The position numbers were made by a program, and so were the translations under genes. 60,000 nt of DNA from assembly GCA_030704615.1 (NCBI GenBank), contig CM060731.1:31870001-31930000 (forward strand), in the 5' to 3' direction. This stretch comes from Takakia lepidozioides (lineage: Eukaryota > Streptophyta > Takakiopsida > Takakiales > Takakiaceae). Under the pieces are notes generated by a model. The model was not told where the DNA came from. It ran no database searches and saw only the letters and a program-made list of their open reading frames with translations. Of the stretch, positions 33,216 through 44,799 are shown piece after piece. Within the stretch, counting starts at the first letter, position 1; each line of letters starts with the position of its first letter.

Positions 33216-33584
33216 CCAGTTTCGGTCCACACGATCTTAATATTTTAATGTGTTGTTTCGAGAGAAAGCTTTTGGAGCATGGAACAAAAACTGCGAAGCT
33301 CTTCTTGAACCTAAATGTGCATATGCTAGGTGCACATAGATTCTATCGCAATTTTTGAAAGGTGACGTATGTCTCCCCCCAGCAAGATTCAAATGGGTAT
33401 TTAACTTTCTAACAGAATCCACTATCAAAACATCACATTCCGTGTGTTTTGCCCCCACCATTGAGGCACGAGTTCTCACTCCGCAGTTGCCCCAACTTGT
33501 TCAGTGCGCATCCATCACCATTCGCCGGGTCCAAACCAAGTAAACGTCTTGCAGAGGCGAAGCGAAAGCTCGTAGCTGGGAGGG

Positions 33585-35225
33585 ATGGCGGACCAACCTT
33601 TAACAGAGCCTCTTATAGGCAACCGGCCAACGGACCCCGCCTCCACGCAGTCCACAAAAAGAGAGTCAGTTGTGGTTTCGTTTGGAAAAGGGCTATCAGA
33701 GAGTCCTAGTGAGAAGGACAAAAAGGAGTTGATTGCATGCCCATCCGATTCGGCGTGGGCAGAAATGAAAATGAATTTATCGTTGGCCGGACCCATGATC
33801 TGCGTGAGCTTGCTTCAGAATTTATTGAGCTTCGTGTCGGTCCTGTTTGTGGGACACTTAGGAGAGCTCGAACTTGCCAGTGCTGCCCTAGCGAATTCCT
33901 TTGCCGCTGTTACAGGCATCAGCGTCCTACTGGGAATGGCCTGCGCACTGGAACCGTTGTGTGGGCAGGCCTTCGGGGCTAAGCAGTACCACATGTTGGG
34001 TATTTACTTGCAACGCGCCATACTGGTCTTGTCCATTACTAGCATACCTCTTGCAGTTGTTTGGTACAATATCGATGCTATTCTTCGGGCTGTGGGGCAG
34101 GACGCTGAAATTTCAGCTATGGCAGGGGAGTTTGCACGGTGGTTAATCCCATCCTTGTTTGCATATTCTGCACTTCAACCCATGGTTCGGTTTTTGCAAG
34201 CACAGAGTGTGGTTGTTGCGATGGTACTTCTCTCAGTGGCCACGTTATGCTTGCACGTTCCCCTCTGTTGGCTCATTATCTACAAGTGGGGCTTCGGCTT
34301 TCGTGGGGCAGCATTTGCCAGCAGCATTTCCAATTGGTTGAATGTTCTGCTTTTGGCGATGTATATAAGTTTCTCACCGAGGTGTAGGAAAACATGGACG
34401 TCCTTTTCAAGAGAGGCTTTCCATGACCTCAAGGCTTTCGTCATACTGGCCGCCCCCGCGGCAGTCATGATGACCCTGGAGTACGGTTCGTTTGAAGTGC
34501 TTGTGCTTGTGTCAGGGCTGCTACCGAATCCCAGGTTGGAGACTTCCACCCTCTCTATCTGCTTAAACATGACGGCGTTAATGTACATGATTCCCTTTGG
34601 CATGGGTGCTGCAGTCAGCACTCGAGTCTCCAATGAACTTGGGGCCGGTCATCCCCAAGCCGCCAAGTTATCAGTGAGAGTGGCAATGGCGCTGGGCATT
34701 TTACAAGGCGTGTTGATGGCCATCCTGCTTGTTTCAATGCGGAATGTGTGGGGCTGGGCATTCACTAATGAAGCTGAGGTGGCCAACTACGTCAGCCGTG
34801 TGATCCCCTTCCTTGCAACACTGACGATTCTCAATGGCATTCAAGCCACACTGATAGGGGTAGCGAGAGGATCCGGATGGCTAGCTTTTGGAGCACTTGC
34901 CAATCTTGGCGCTTACTACCTTGTCGGGCTGCCCCTTGCCATTGGACTGGCCTTTTTTGGCCACTTAAATGGCACGGGGCTATGGAATGGGTTGCTATGT
35001 GGGGTAACGACACAAGTGGCGATCCTTCTCATTGCGACTCTCTGCACCAACTGGGACAAACAGGCCAAAATTGTAGCGGACAGTCTATACTCATCGGCAA
35101 CCGCAACCCTGCCGATAACATTATACTGTCAAAAGGAGGATTCAGCCACAGAAAGGATTTGTTCAAGACCCAGTTCACCTATCTCTGACGCAGCTACCAA
35201 GCAAGCTTCCGTAAGAGAGTGTTGA
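33585..35225 (+). CDS. MATE (DTX/DETOXIFICATION) family efflux transporter, intronless
   Basis: MATE proteins export organic cations, flavonoids, citrate, hormones or xenobiotics using proton or sodium gradients. Plant DTX proteins sit in the plasma membrane or tonoplast. The single frame of 546 codons starts MADQPLTEPLIG and has a hydrophilic N-terminus of about 60 residues. Two six-helix bundles follow. The first begins at LAGPMICVSLLQNLLSFV (about 68-85) and holds FVGHLGELELA and the plant MATE signature CGQAFGAKQY (126-135). The second half carries LEYGSFEVLVLVSGLLPNP, MGAAVSTRVSNELGAGHP and GVARGSGWLAFGALANLGAY, all family landmarks. The C-tail (about 490-546) is hydrophilic. Length is slightly above the usual 480-520 because of both tails. 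No frame break is seen. Lack of introns is notable, since many plant DTX genes have several. Substrate cannot be told from sequence. Confidence 0.95.
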   Translation: MADQPLTEPLIGNRPTDPASTQSTKRESVVVSFGKGLSESPSEKDKKELIACPSDSAWAEMKMNLSLAGPMICVSLLQNLLSFVSVLFVGHLGELELASAALANSFAAVTGISVLLGMACALEPLCGQAFGAKQYHMLGIYLQRAILVLSITSIPLAVVWYNIDAILRAVGQDAEISAMAGEFARWLIPSLFAYSALQPMVRFLQAQSVVVAMVLLSVATLCLHVPLCWLIIYKWGFGFRGAAFASSISNWLNVLLLAMYISFSPRCRKTWTSFSREAFHDLKAFVILAAPAAVMMTLEYGSFEVLVLVSGLLPNPRLETSTLSICLNMTALMYMIPFGMGAAVSTRVSNELGAGHPQAAKLSVRVAMALGILQGVLMAILLVSMRNVWGWAFTNEAEVANYVSRVIPFLATLTILNGIQATLIGVARGSGWLAFGALANLGAYYLVGLPLAIGLAFFGHLNGTGLWNGLLCGVTTQVAILLIATLCTNWDKQAKIVADSLYSSATATLPITLYCQKEDSATERICSRPSSPISDAATKQASVREC

Positions 35226-37064
35226 TGATCTATAATCCCTCGTCTATTTACACCGTCAGGTCACATCTCGTTACAAATAACTCTTGGGCGATTTCTGAGA
35301 AGAACAAAGGAGGCGCTCTTTTTACATTTCTGCAGTCTGTCACCCCAACGATCTGGACCTGCAGAAAGCTGCTCAAGAATTCTATACTTGCGAGAAGCTG
35401 TATTTTGGTTACTTGTCGCGACTCCTAATAACTGTATCTTAAGTCGTTCCGAAAATTGAACTGTAGCTCCCATCTTGCTGTTCAACTATATTCGCCGCCC
35501 CTCAAACTCGTAGGTTAGGACGAGAAATCACAATTCCTGAAATCCTGAGAAAAGCTAATAGTTAGATTACAGAGCCTACTGCTCGAGGGTCCAATGGACT
35601 GTTGAAGGCACATTCAACCCAGGATCACCCTGGTTATGCACACCGGGCAAACACCCAACCACTGGGCTGCCTGCTCAAGTGCGTGAGAAAGTAAGGTAAA
35701 GTGATGTAAAGTTTGTTTCACGTCGGCAGATGTACAGAGCCTATAAGAGTTCATGCAAAATATAGAAATGTGCTTGACAATTGCAACACAGCCTTTGAGG
35801 AATATCGCCTTCTCTGCGTTGGCACTAATCCCATAGCTGATCGAAAATCTCACTTGCGAGCCAAGTTTGCTCTAGCTAGTTTCCACCACAAAGGTGCACT
35901 AAGGGGCAATTTATGATTGCAATTTTCAAGGCATTCAATGTCATACCAAGTGTTGTGATACTGAGGACCCTCAACTACTGGCGGCCTTGTAAACTTTGTC
36001 CTCCACAGAGTCCCGAGAGAGAGGCAGAGTCATCACTTCTTTTCTTTACGTACGTCACTAGGAACGTGGGTCCCGAATGTGTCATTGATTCTATCGTGAT
36101 CTAGAGGTTACTTTTGCATATAATCATATTGAAGCTCATCTTCAAAGCTGTGTGGGTCTTTTGAACTGCGGGGTCGAACGTCAATGCTTGGTCACCTCCT
36201 GTTGCATCTCGACCGCCTTCAGCTGTTCTGAGCTCTGCAGTCAACCACTCTGGAGTCCCTGCATGGCATTAAACCTCCATCTAAGTTGGGAGAATGCGTA
36301 CCAAGTAACATAGCTAGCTGATACCAGCACAAGTCTTGAATGGCCAGTCTCTACCCCTTTGATTGTAGTCTGCATCACAGTTTCAGTTAACAAATTACAA
36401 TCGTCCCAAATATGCGTGTTTTTTTTTTTAGGTAACACGGGACAGAGGCCCTGGTAATTATATTAGACGGAGTGGAAAAAATAACCACCCAGCGGCCGTG
36501 AAGGCTTACAGTGGGGATACTACCACGTGACCAGAGCAATCCGATGAACCGAAGAGTATTTTGCAAAGAGAGTTATCTGCAGAGTGAGGGGATCTGCCTA
36601 GCAATTTAGAAGAAGATAGTGTTTGATTGAGTGTCAAAGAAGAGGTAGCAAGATGAGGATGCCAGATAAAACTACTACTAACAGGGGAGTGGGGAGCAAG
36701 AGAAGTCTGTTGTGAGAGCCTGGAACAACAAGCTGTCAACTGCCATCCTACACTACCAGTCTGATAGCCAGGATTCTAAAAATGAAGCTGTGTCTTAGCT
36801 TGTGTCGCCAATTGTAGTCCACGTCTTCGCCTTCAGCCGGGCTTTTCCCATGAAGACTTTCCAGCATACTGTGGAGTCGGATATAAAACAAAACAAAACA
36901 TAAAACAAGAACAGAGCAAGAGCAGAGTAACTTATTGGGATGAAACATGGATGCAAAATTGATGAAGTAGCTTGAGGCCACGCGTGTGGGCGCCAAACCG
37001 CAGCCAGTGAAACTTTTAGTGGCGAACGGCCAAGAAAACGGAGGGAGGGTGAGAAGGGGCCGCG
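35226..37064. other. Intergenic between MATE and UCH37 genes
   Basis: No supported gene. A T-run followed by gggacagaggccctgg and aattatattag (about 36420-36470) may be the end of a retroelement, but no coding part accompanies it. The last hundred bases before 37065 should contain the UCH gene promoter and leader; no clear element is visible. Confidence 0.4.
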
Positions 37065-39463
37065 ATGTCATGGTGTACAATCGAGTCGGATCCCGGTACT
37101 CTCCTCACCATAATTCCTTGCTGCTGCTCTCTATTTGTAAGGGCCTCTGTACTCAAATTAACTATAGAGCCAATTTATGGCGTCTTATGGGGTTTAACTG
37201 AATCCGGATCGTGCCTGGGGCCACACAGTTGCTTTGAAGCTGTTGCAGTTCCATATGTATGGCCATCGTGGAAACAAAGAGAGGGCAGGGTTTGTGGAAG
37301 AAATATGTAATGGACATGTTTCAGATAGAATAAACACTTGTAGACTGCATAGTTTTGGGTTAGGGTTAGCTGTAGAGTGGGGGCAGGAACCAAACCAGTT
37401 TAACCCTCCCAGATTTTGTATGACAATTTCCACTTGATGCATACTGATTTGTAGCAGTTCCAATCGAGATTTGCACCTCTGAAGATTGATTTTCTCCCAG
37501 GTGGGATCTCATTGTCCAGTAACAATTTGTGGGAAACTTAGTCTGATGATGACTACATGTTGGCATCCTTCACAGGGGTGTTCACAGAACTTATCCAGCA
37601 AATGCAAGTCAAAGGAGTTCAGGTATGACTCTTGAGCTGTGTAATGTGGAACAGTCAGCTGTTATATGATAAGTATCTCTAGTTTCTTGAAAGTCTTGAT
37701 TATCTCAATCACACCCTGTACGGTTCAAGTACTTTTTTTGCATGTCATCATCTCTCTCATCTTCTGACCTATCTTCTGGATCAGGGCAACTATAGGCCCT
37801 TCATGGGAGATTGCGTGTTTGGTGCAGGTAGAAGAGCTCTACAGTTTAGACCTTGAATCTCTGGGGTTTCTGAGGTGAGGCCTCTCTCTCTCTCTATCTC
37901 TCTCTCCCTCACATACAGAGAGAGAGAGAGAGAGCAATAATTGACATCTCCTGCTACCTCATCAGAGTTTTATCCAGGAGTGCTCTCTCTCTTTTCAAGT
38001 TCCTTTCCAGCTTGAAAGATTTTTTTCATCTAGGATTGTGGTTGTTAACCCTGTCTGGGATGGGGTGAAGTAGATTACTAGTGCCAGTCACCCCTTTTGT
38101 CTAGTCTGTACTGTGACTGGTGGGTCATCAATGTGAGTACGGAATCTCAATGGGTTCAAGCTGTGTTGCAACCTTCATCAAGTCATCAGGAGGTCAGGAT
38201 CTCTATATGGAGATGCCTCAAATGGACCAAGCTGAAAATAAGTTTTTTCATGTGGAAATTTGCCGGGGTGCTCTTGAGCCTATGGTATTGCCTTGTTGTC
38301 CTCGCAGGCCTGTGTATGGCTTGATATTTCTCTTCAAGTGGTGGCCTGGTGAGAAGGATACACGGCCTGTGTTGAGGGAAGCCAACCCCAATTTGTTTTT
38401 TGCTAGCCAGGTTTGCAACCTCCCCATGAATACTCATATTGGATACATGTCAATCATCTGTCAAACCATTTCAGAAGTACAGCTTTTACCATATCTGTAG
38501 CCTTGCTGGCCATTTACCATCTGTGATAGAAGCTGTGGGTTGATTGGCTTTGTGGTGCTGGAACTGCAATAGCTTTCTCGTAGTCAATGACTTGCCATTT
38601 GGAAGATTGAGAGCTTCATTTCTGAAAATTGATGGTGGTTGTATTGGCAGGTCATCAACAATGCATGTGCCACACAGGCGATTCTCTCCATCCTTATGAA
38701 CCGGCCAGAAATTGAGGTCGGCCCAGAGCTCACAATGCTAAAGGAGTTCAGCAAGGGGTTTCCTCCTGAGCTGAAAGGGCTAGCAATCAACAACAGCGAA
38801 GCAATTCGCACAGCTCATAACAGCTTTGCTAGGCCTGAGCCTTTTGTGGCTGAGGAGCAGAAAGTGGCAGACAAGGACGATGACGTCTACCATTTTATCA
38901 GCTATCTCCCAGTGGATGGAGTACTTTATGAGCTTGATGGGCTCAAGGAAGGACCGATCAGCTTGGGTGAATGTGGGGCTGGTGGGCCTGATTCCATGGA
39001 GTGGCTTCAGCTGGTGCAACCAGTAATCCAAGAGAGAATAGAGAAGTATTCAAAGAGTGAGATCAGGTTCAATCTCATGGCAGTTATTAAGAATAGGAAG
39101 GATATCTACAATGTGGAGATGGCAGAACTGGAGAGCAGAAGGACCCAGATATGGGATCAGTTGGAGGCTGCACAGGCCAAGGGTGAGGATGGCATGGATA
39201 TTGATTCAGCAGGTGGGAAAGAGGAGGGTGAGCCTCCGCCAACGTCCATCCAGACGCTACGAAATAATCTAGCTGATGTGGAGTCAGAGATTGCAAAAGT
39301 GGGTGACAAGATTGCAATGGAGGAGGAGAAGTTCAGGAAGTGGAAAACTGAGAACATCCGACGGAAGCATAACTATATCCCCTTTCTGTTCAATTTTCTG
39401 AAAATCCTTGCTGAGAAGAAACAGCTGAAGCCCCTTATTGAAAAAGCACGTCAGAAGACTTGA
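37065..39463 (+). CDS. UCH2: UCH37/UCHL5-type ubiquitin C-terminal hydrolase
   Basis: This cysteine protease removes ubiquitin from substrates. UCH37 orthologues work at the 26S proteasome cap and the INO80 complex, and plant UCH1/UCH2 are the counterparts. Five exons join in frame to 346 residues: 37065-37095, 37576-37622, 37828-37874, 38308-38410 and 38651-39463. The start [20 protein letters not shown] matches the family N-terminus. The catalytic set is present: oxyanion Gln76 (FFASQ), Cys82 (NNACATQ), His157 (DDDVYHF) and Asp172 (YELDGLKEG). [11 protein letters not shown] and LAINNSE are further landmarks. The C-terminal region holds [17 protein letters not shown], an acidic/proline insert (about residues 225-245), a coiled-coil segment and the conserved [19 protein letters not shown] with a basic end (KARQKT), the part that in UCH37 binds ADRM1/RPN13. 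Intron 3 contains a CT/GA microsatellite. Nothing is missing, so the gene is probably functional. Confidence 0.95.
37884..37935. repeat. CT-then-GA microsatellite in intron 3 of the UCH gene
   Basis: A tract of about 12 ct units, with small interruptions, is followed after a 10-base spacer by about 8 ag units, forming an imperfect palindrome able to fold into a hairpin in the transcript. Confidence 0.8.
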
Positions 39464-41299
39464 GATGTGGACTCCAGAGCCTCTGAATAGAAACTTGCTT
39501 TTGTTCATGAGTGTATCCTGCTGTCTCCCCCCCTTTTGCTTTCTCCCTATCTGAGGGTACTCATCCGAAATTGTGGTAGGGCTTCTGGAAAGAAAGACAA
39601 GATTCTAGTTCAGAGAATTGGGTGTTGTTGAGTACTTGCTTTGAGAGGATACTAGAGTACACGACCCACACCAAGAAAATGACCTCACAAATTGTATGCT
39701 CGGAACCTCCAATGACACACAATGGATTTGAAGCCAGTCAAAGTAGGAAGGGTAAAGGTTGATGTTTTCATGGAGCAGGAGCAGAAGAATATCTCTTGCA
39801 ACAAAAGCAGACAAGGGGAAAGACAGGTTCAAACATGTACTTTCACTAAGAAATCGGGGTGCACACTGGTCTGCCTGCATGGAGTGGGAATGACACCTGT
39901 TAGTTATAGGAGGTAATGGTAAGTCAGGATACTCTTCATTTATATTCCTCTCCTGATTTCATGGCAATAGAGGATGATGAAGAAATCTGGGTCAAAGCAC
40001 TAACCCCGTGGAGAAACCTGGTATGCAGTCTTTTAACTACCAATCCTGACATGAAAAAGGTGGGATTTGTTCAATGGACTAGCAATATGATGGGGCTGGA
40101 ACCGAAAGTCCAGAGCATCAAAGAGGACTGTAAAGAGTGATAACGCATACATTGGTGATTGCCTTCTAGATTGACCCGAGATATTCCATAGTAACAATCT
40201 CACTTACTGCCAGAAAAATAAAAGCAAAGCAATACAGCAGTGGCTTGTGAAAGTGTGAACGTGTGAAGAGAATTGTCGTCTTCGCAAACACAAAACTGCA
40301 GATAGAGCAAAGGAGAGCGTTTGTCTCAGGTTCTGTCCACTACGCACCAAAGAGCTGACTACAATACTGGATATTATGGCCCTGATACCAAGGATGCCCA
40401 CATGAACTCATTCTCCTAATCCAACTGATTGACATGGTGACTCTCTCTGCAGTCTCTGCCATTTGTGGATGACACATTTTGGCCAAAAATCTGTATCAAA
40501 CAACTTCAGGAATTTCAACATCCACAGAAAGAATTGCTTGTTGGCATGAATGTTGACAATTTTCAACACGTTCCTCATGTGGAGGCCATAAAACTAAGCA
40601 AGATCACCTGAGGTGAGAGCTAAAAGGATGTTTTCTTGAAGGATGAAAATCACATCCAAAGAGGGCCACAAGGACCCATGGGGGAAGAGAAGCAGACATT
40701 TGACATCTTGCTCAGAGAAGGATGGTGCAGAAACAGCAGACACTGCTACATGTGTGGGTAGGGTATTGACCCCACTCAGGTTTCTCCAAAGCAGAAAGGG
40801 GGGTGAAGGGGAAGGGGAGGAGAGTAGCCTGGAGGTACACCGGCAAATTTGTGCTTGCACTGCGTGCAGGCCGCGCGCGGGAAGATTCAATTCCATGGCA
40901 CGCCACGTGGTCAGAGTAGCAAAATACAAAAGGGCAAAAATTTAGAAATAGAACATCCAATATTGGATTGAAAATGTTTTTGAAAGATAGGCTACTACTA
41001 GTATCTGTGAGGCTAGTAGAACTTGAGGCTACTTGTGAGGCTAAATCTGTGAGGCTACTTGTGAGGCTAGTAGAACTTTCAACCCATGAAAAAATGTCTT
41101 GAAGAATATTAACCCTGAAAGGATGAGGTAAGTTTTAGCACTTTTGGGTCAAAACAGTACGTACCCTGACGTGCCTACCTAGCCTACCTACATCCTCCTA
41201 CCGCCGTCCACCCACATAGATCCACATAGATGAACCATAGAAACTCATCCCTAGTGACGACATGAACCCATGAACCCTCTCACCATTTTAATTGAAATC
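39464..41299. other. Intergenic downstream of the UCH gene
   Basis: The first part is presumably the UCH 3' UTR. Frames around 39722-40140 and 40594-40960 have no recognisable domain or splice context. A short repeat of gaggctacttgtgaggctag units lies at about 40990-41080. A run of cctacctag-like words is at 41175-41210. Confidence 0.45.
40985..41080 (+). repeat. Short direct repeats of a gaggcta-type unit
   Basis: The words tgtgaggctagtagaact and gaggctacttgtgaggct occur two to three times each, in tandem with small spacers, over about 95 bp. This is a local duplication with no coding significance. Confidence 0.6.
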
Positions 41300-41990
41300 C
41301 AAGACCAAGTGCAATTTTCCTATGTATCCAAGTGCGTCTCCTATGTTGAGGCCCAAGTGCAATCTCCTATGTATCCAAGAGCTTCTCCCATGTAGAGGTG
41401 CGACCTCCATTGTCATTCTAATATTTTTTTTAATTTAGTTGAATTTTCAGCGACCAAAATTGTTCATATTTCTATAATTCTCGGCCCATAGGTCCAAATT
41501 TTGTGAAACCAAGTCTGTGCACCCCTACTTGTTGAGGGCTTTCCAACGGTACCAAAATCGTGGCCTCTACCTAAGCCCAAGTGCAACCTCCAGTGTCATT
41601 CCAACACTCGATTTTGTAATTTAGTGAATTTCCAACGACAAAACTATTCATAATTCCATAACTCTCGGTCGATAGGTCCAAATTTTATGAAACCAAGTAG
41701 GTGCACCCCTACTCATCGAGGGCTTTCCAACGGTACCAAAATCCTGGCCGCGGTTAGGGAGATCTCGATTAGGCTACAAACAAGATTGTGAACGCCAATA
41801 TTTTTTTTTTAAAACCCAATTTACATTTACGTCCACGTGCACAAATGAAGGGCCAATCGTTGTTCTAGGAAAGCCCACTTTGCTATTTCTCACGAATTTT
41901 CGGTGACCAAAGTACTTGAAATTCCATATCTCCAACACTGTACCCCTCCTCATGAGGGGCTTTCCAATGGTACCAAGCACCAGGGCTGGG
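41300..41990 (+). repeat. Degenerate tandem repeat, about 184-bp period, 2 full copies plus a partial third
   Basis: A segment at about 41445-41565 (with aggtccaaatttt, gtgcacccctact and gggctttccaacggtacc) recurs at about 41628-41749 and, partly, at 41897-41978. A related leading part with caagtgcaa and ctcctatgt is itself repeated at 41310-41400. Copies differ by roughly 15-25 percent by eye. The origin, satellite or transposon, is not clear. Confidence 0.7.
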
Positions 41991-42011
41991 CTCACGGTTT
42001 GGGAGATTTTA

Positions 42012-42769
42012 ACGCTACGAAACAACACACAACAAACAGACAAACTATCTTGCTTCATATAACAAAAAGCAATGACACAATTTGGAACCCAATGAAAATT
42101 GCATCACCAAAATTTCGTTTGACCAAGGAAATTCCACAAGCTGCAAATATTTCCTGGATGATTGGCCTCGACATTCACAATTAAGGGCACATAGCAAGGA
42201 TTCTCTCAAAATTTCAGAGTGAAAGATCAAAATTTGGGTGAGGCTGCTTTGTATGTGAATCTAGAGGGGTAAATTATCCAAATTTTGCTCTACTAAGATC
42301 AACACTCCTAAAATGTCCAGCATTTATGCTTTGCAAACATCTAAACTACACGGCAAATGGTTTTAGAATTAGAGCAAAATGCTAGGTTGGATGATAATTT
42401 GTAAGTTTCTTGACCATTGGCAAGTTAAGCAAGTGGCAAGCGCCTGCACTTCCTCGTGGAAGGTCAACTTGCGGGGACACCCTGCGCCACCAAAATTCTG
42501 GACCTCGTGACGCTTCAAAAATTCTAGCGTACAGGGTTTATTTTTTTCTTACGAGCTGTTTATTGGATCTGTACACTGTAGAGGAGATGGGGGCACACCT
42601 TTTTCATTCAGATGTCACCTTCGTCAGAGTTCATCCATGAAAGACACGACATGGATGAAAAATGATGCGACCGGTCATTTAGGGGTTAAGAATAGGGGAA
42701 GTAACCCATGGGGCCTACCTGCAGCAGTGTGAGGGGAGTCACTAGTCCGAGGACATAGCCAAGGGCACG
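42012..42769. other. Spacer, nothing recognised
   Basis: No supported frame. Minor open frames near 41903-42230 and 42410-42640 have no protein-family features. Confidence 0.4.
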
Positions 42770-42929
42770 TAAAGCACCGTTCAGATTTTTCCTTTGTTAT
42801 TTGACGCCCCTCCCCATGCAGAATATAGGCTCCAGCATTACGAATCACGTAAGATCCTCCCAGCTTGGTCGGATGCATCTTACGCTTTGTAAGATGCGTC
42901 CTGCCAGGAAAAATCTGAACTGTGCTTCA
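42770..42929. repeat. 160-bp element bounded by 24-bp inverted repeats (MITE-like)
   Basis: The left arm about 42769-42792 (aaagcaccgttcagattttt then cct) is the reverse complement, with two mismatches, of 42906-42929 (agg then aaaaatctgaactgtgct). The interior has a second small hairpin around gcatcttacgctttgtaagatg (about 42876-42897). It abuts the strong inverted repeat at 42935. Confidence 0.6.
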
Positions 42930-42934
42930 CAAAA

Positions 42935-43046
42935 GGGAAGGCCCCAGCCCGCGGGCGTTCCGCGAATTTTCGGACTACAAGCCTGGGGTAACACCCTTGG
43001 CAACCAACCCTCAAATCGCGGAACGCCCTCGGGCTGGGGCCTTCCC
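42935..43046. repeat. 112-bp foldback with 31-bp near-perfect arms (MITE-like)
   Basis: Left arm 42935-42965 begins GGGAAGGCCCCAGCCC. The right arm 43016-43046 is its reverse complement with a single mismatch. The 50-bp loop contains no gene. The flanks ttcacaaaa and atcactaaa are similar but not identical. The arms are GC-rich in AT-rich surroundings, so the hairpin would be very stable. It could be a MITE or the core of a regulatory hairpin; the former is more likely given the neighbouring inverted repeat. Confidence 0.7.
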
Positions 43047-43945
43047 TATCACTAAAGACCCGAATACCAAAAAAGGCCCAAGGTGGGGGGATTCTGTGTA
43101 GTTATACGGTTAGTATTTTCTAGGGTGGACGGCTAAGATTCCTGAGATCCCTAGAACTAAAATAAAAGAAATGCAATTAGTAAAGAAAAGATGACAGTGC
43201 GCAAGTTCCCACACAACCTTATGCATTAACATCCCCCGCCCTAGGGATCTTACCCTGCTCGAGGGACCTTACGCGGAAGGTTGTTGACGCGAGGTAAGTT
43301 CACCGAAAATACAAAGGACAAAAACCCGTAGGTTTGTTGAAAATAATTTGTTCATTATGCTTAGTTTGAACTAGTAGTAATAATTTGCAATAATCAGTTC
43401 ATGTAGGTGAACTGATGAATTTGATAGTAGTTTAGTGGTTTGATGTAATTGCAATAAATTGATTGTTACGCTTAGTTTGAATTCCAAATACATCAGTTCA
43501 TGTCATACTTTACCACAAGTACTACATCACACAGTTAATGAGATCATGTTTAGCTGATAGATCTAGTACCAGAATACATGGGCTTGGCAAATCACCCCAT
43601 TCCATGTAAAAAACCCTTTGCGGTAGTCGAATTCACCATGCTTCCCAAATGGTGTTTTCACATGTTATGCTTGAAACAAAGTTATGGCATGCATATGCTT
43701 CCTTGCGAAATTCAAAGAGCTAGAAGCGATTCAAGGACATTGTGACATGACATGACCCACCCGTGCTGCAAGACTCATTGTTCCAAGGAGCTTCTAGTGA
43801 GTGGATGAGCTGTGGGTGAGTGAGGAGGCCCAAGCAAGTATTGGGACACAACAACGATGGCAGCAAACATAGAACAGTGATGCATTGCAAAAACACTATC
43901 TCAAAATCATGCAAATCTGGTAGCGCCGCGCGAAGACTTGCGTAG
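43047..43945. other. Spacer, nothing recognised
   Basis: Local AT-rich sequence with a repeated word (gcttagtttgaa) near 43360 and 43471. No gene or bounded repeat is supported. Confidence 0.4.
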
Positions 43946-44121
43946 ACCCGGTACAAGACTTTCAACTTTCAGAGCTGTAGAAGCAACTAAACTATAGAAA
44001 GAAACTGCAGAAGTTCATGGGCAAATTATGAAGGTACACAGTACAACACTTTCAACTTTAGTGCTGTAGAGGTCAAGCAATTAAATTATAGAAATTGCAG
44101 AAGTTCATGGGCAAAGTCTAA
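43946..44121 (+). repeat. Tandem duplication, about 90-bp unit
   Basis: Positions about 43948-44040 (acactttcaacttt-like start, gctgtagaagcaa, then gcagaagttcatgggcaaa) are repeated at 44041-44121 with small indels. The ends of both units share the exact word gcagaagttcatgggcaaa. Confidence 0.75.
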
Positions 44122-44799
44122 AATAGCAATATTTCAGCAAATGTGATTGCCAGCCAGTAGTGTGCCCCGAACTTTCCCCAGTAAACTGCCTATGAAACGA
44201 AACGCAAATGCGATAACATTTCACCATTTGGTAATAGGATACCTCAAGAAAGCCATGCTAGATAAAGCCCTAGAGGCACAAGTTGGTGAAGATGTAAATG
44301 CTTCGAGCTCACCACCGTGTCTCCAGATGCATTCACGGGAGAAACATTTCGAACAACAGTTTGTGGACAACAAGCGCTTGAGGGGAGCAAACGAACGTTG
44401 GGAATTGAAAACACAGACATGCATCCATATTTGTCGAAGTTTCTCCCAAACGGACCTCAAATCGTTGTTAACCCCCGTTTTGGGCTATCGCCTCCGGTTA
44501 AGCTTGTCGAACAGGCCCCGACAGGGTCCCTACTCTGTCGTAACCACTCGGCTATGTGTGGCCCCAATTAAGCGAAATCTGGCGGTTCGTAGACCAATTT
44601 TGCTCCTTAACCCCCCAGATGAGGCCTAGCCCTTAGTCTATTGGGAACTGCCAGAAGAAAAACGAACAGAGGTTTGGGTATTATAGACCCTCAGTCGTAA
44701 ATCGTCGCCTTACTGGCTAAGTGGATCCCAAGGGTCTTTACTCATCTCTTAGTACCCTGGAGTCTGCAGGTTAGACACAATCTTACCTATGTTACCCCG
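44122..44799. other. Open plus-strand frames without a recognised product
   Basis: Two overlapping plus-strand frames (44147-44629 and 44317-44571) are open for 160 and 84 codons. The second contains ENTDMHPYLSKFLPNGPQIV, which looks protein-like, but no family is recognised and no splice context is clear. They could belong to the retroelement debris that follows. Confidence 0.3.

Noticed and set aside
36420-36480. Polyadenylation end of a LINE or SINE at the T-run
   Set aside because: Only a T-run and an unplaced word were seen, with no coding or pol III feature beside it.
38097-38324. Additional UCH exon or separate gene in intron 3
   Set aside because: The frame is intronic. The exon 4 acceptor at 38307 and the family sequence PVYGLIF fix the junction.
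44147-44629. 160-codon plus-strand frame as a gene
   Set aside because: No recognised domain, no splice context, and it overlaps a more protein-like frame in another phase beside retroelement debris.
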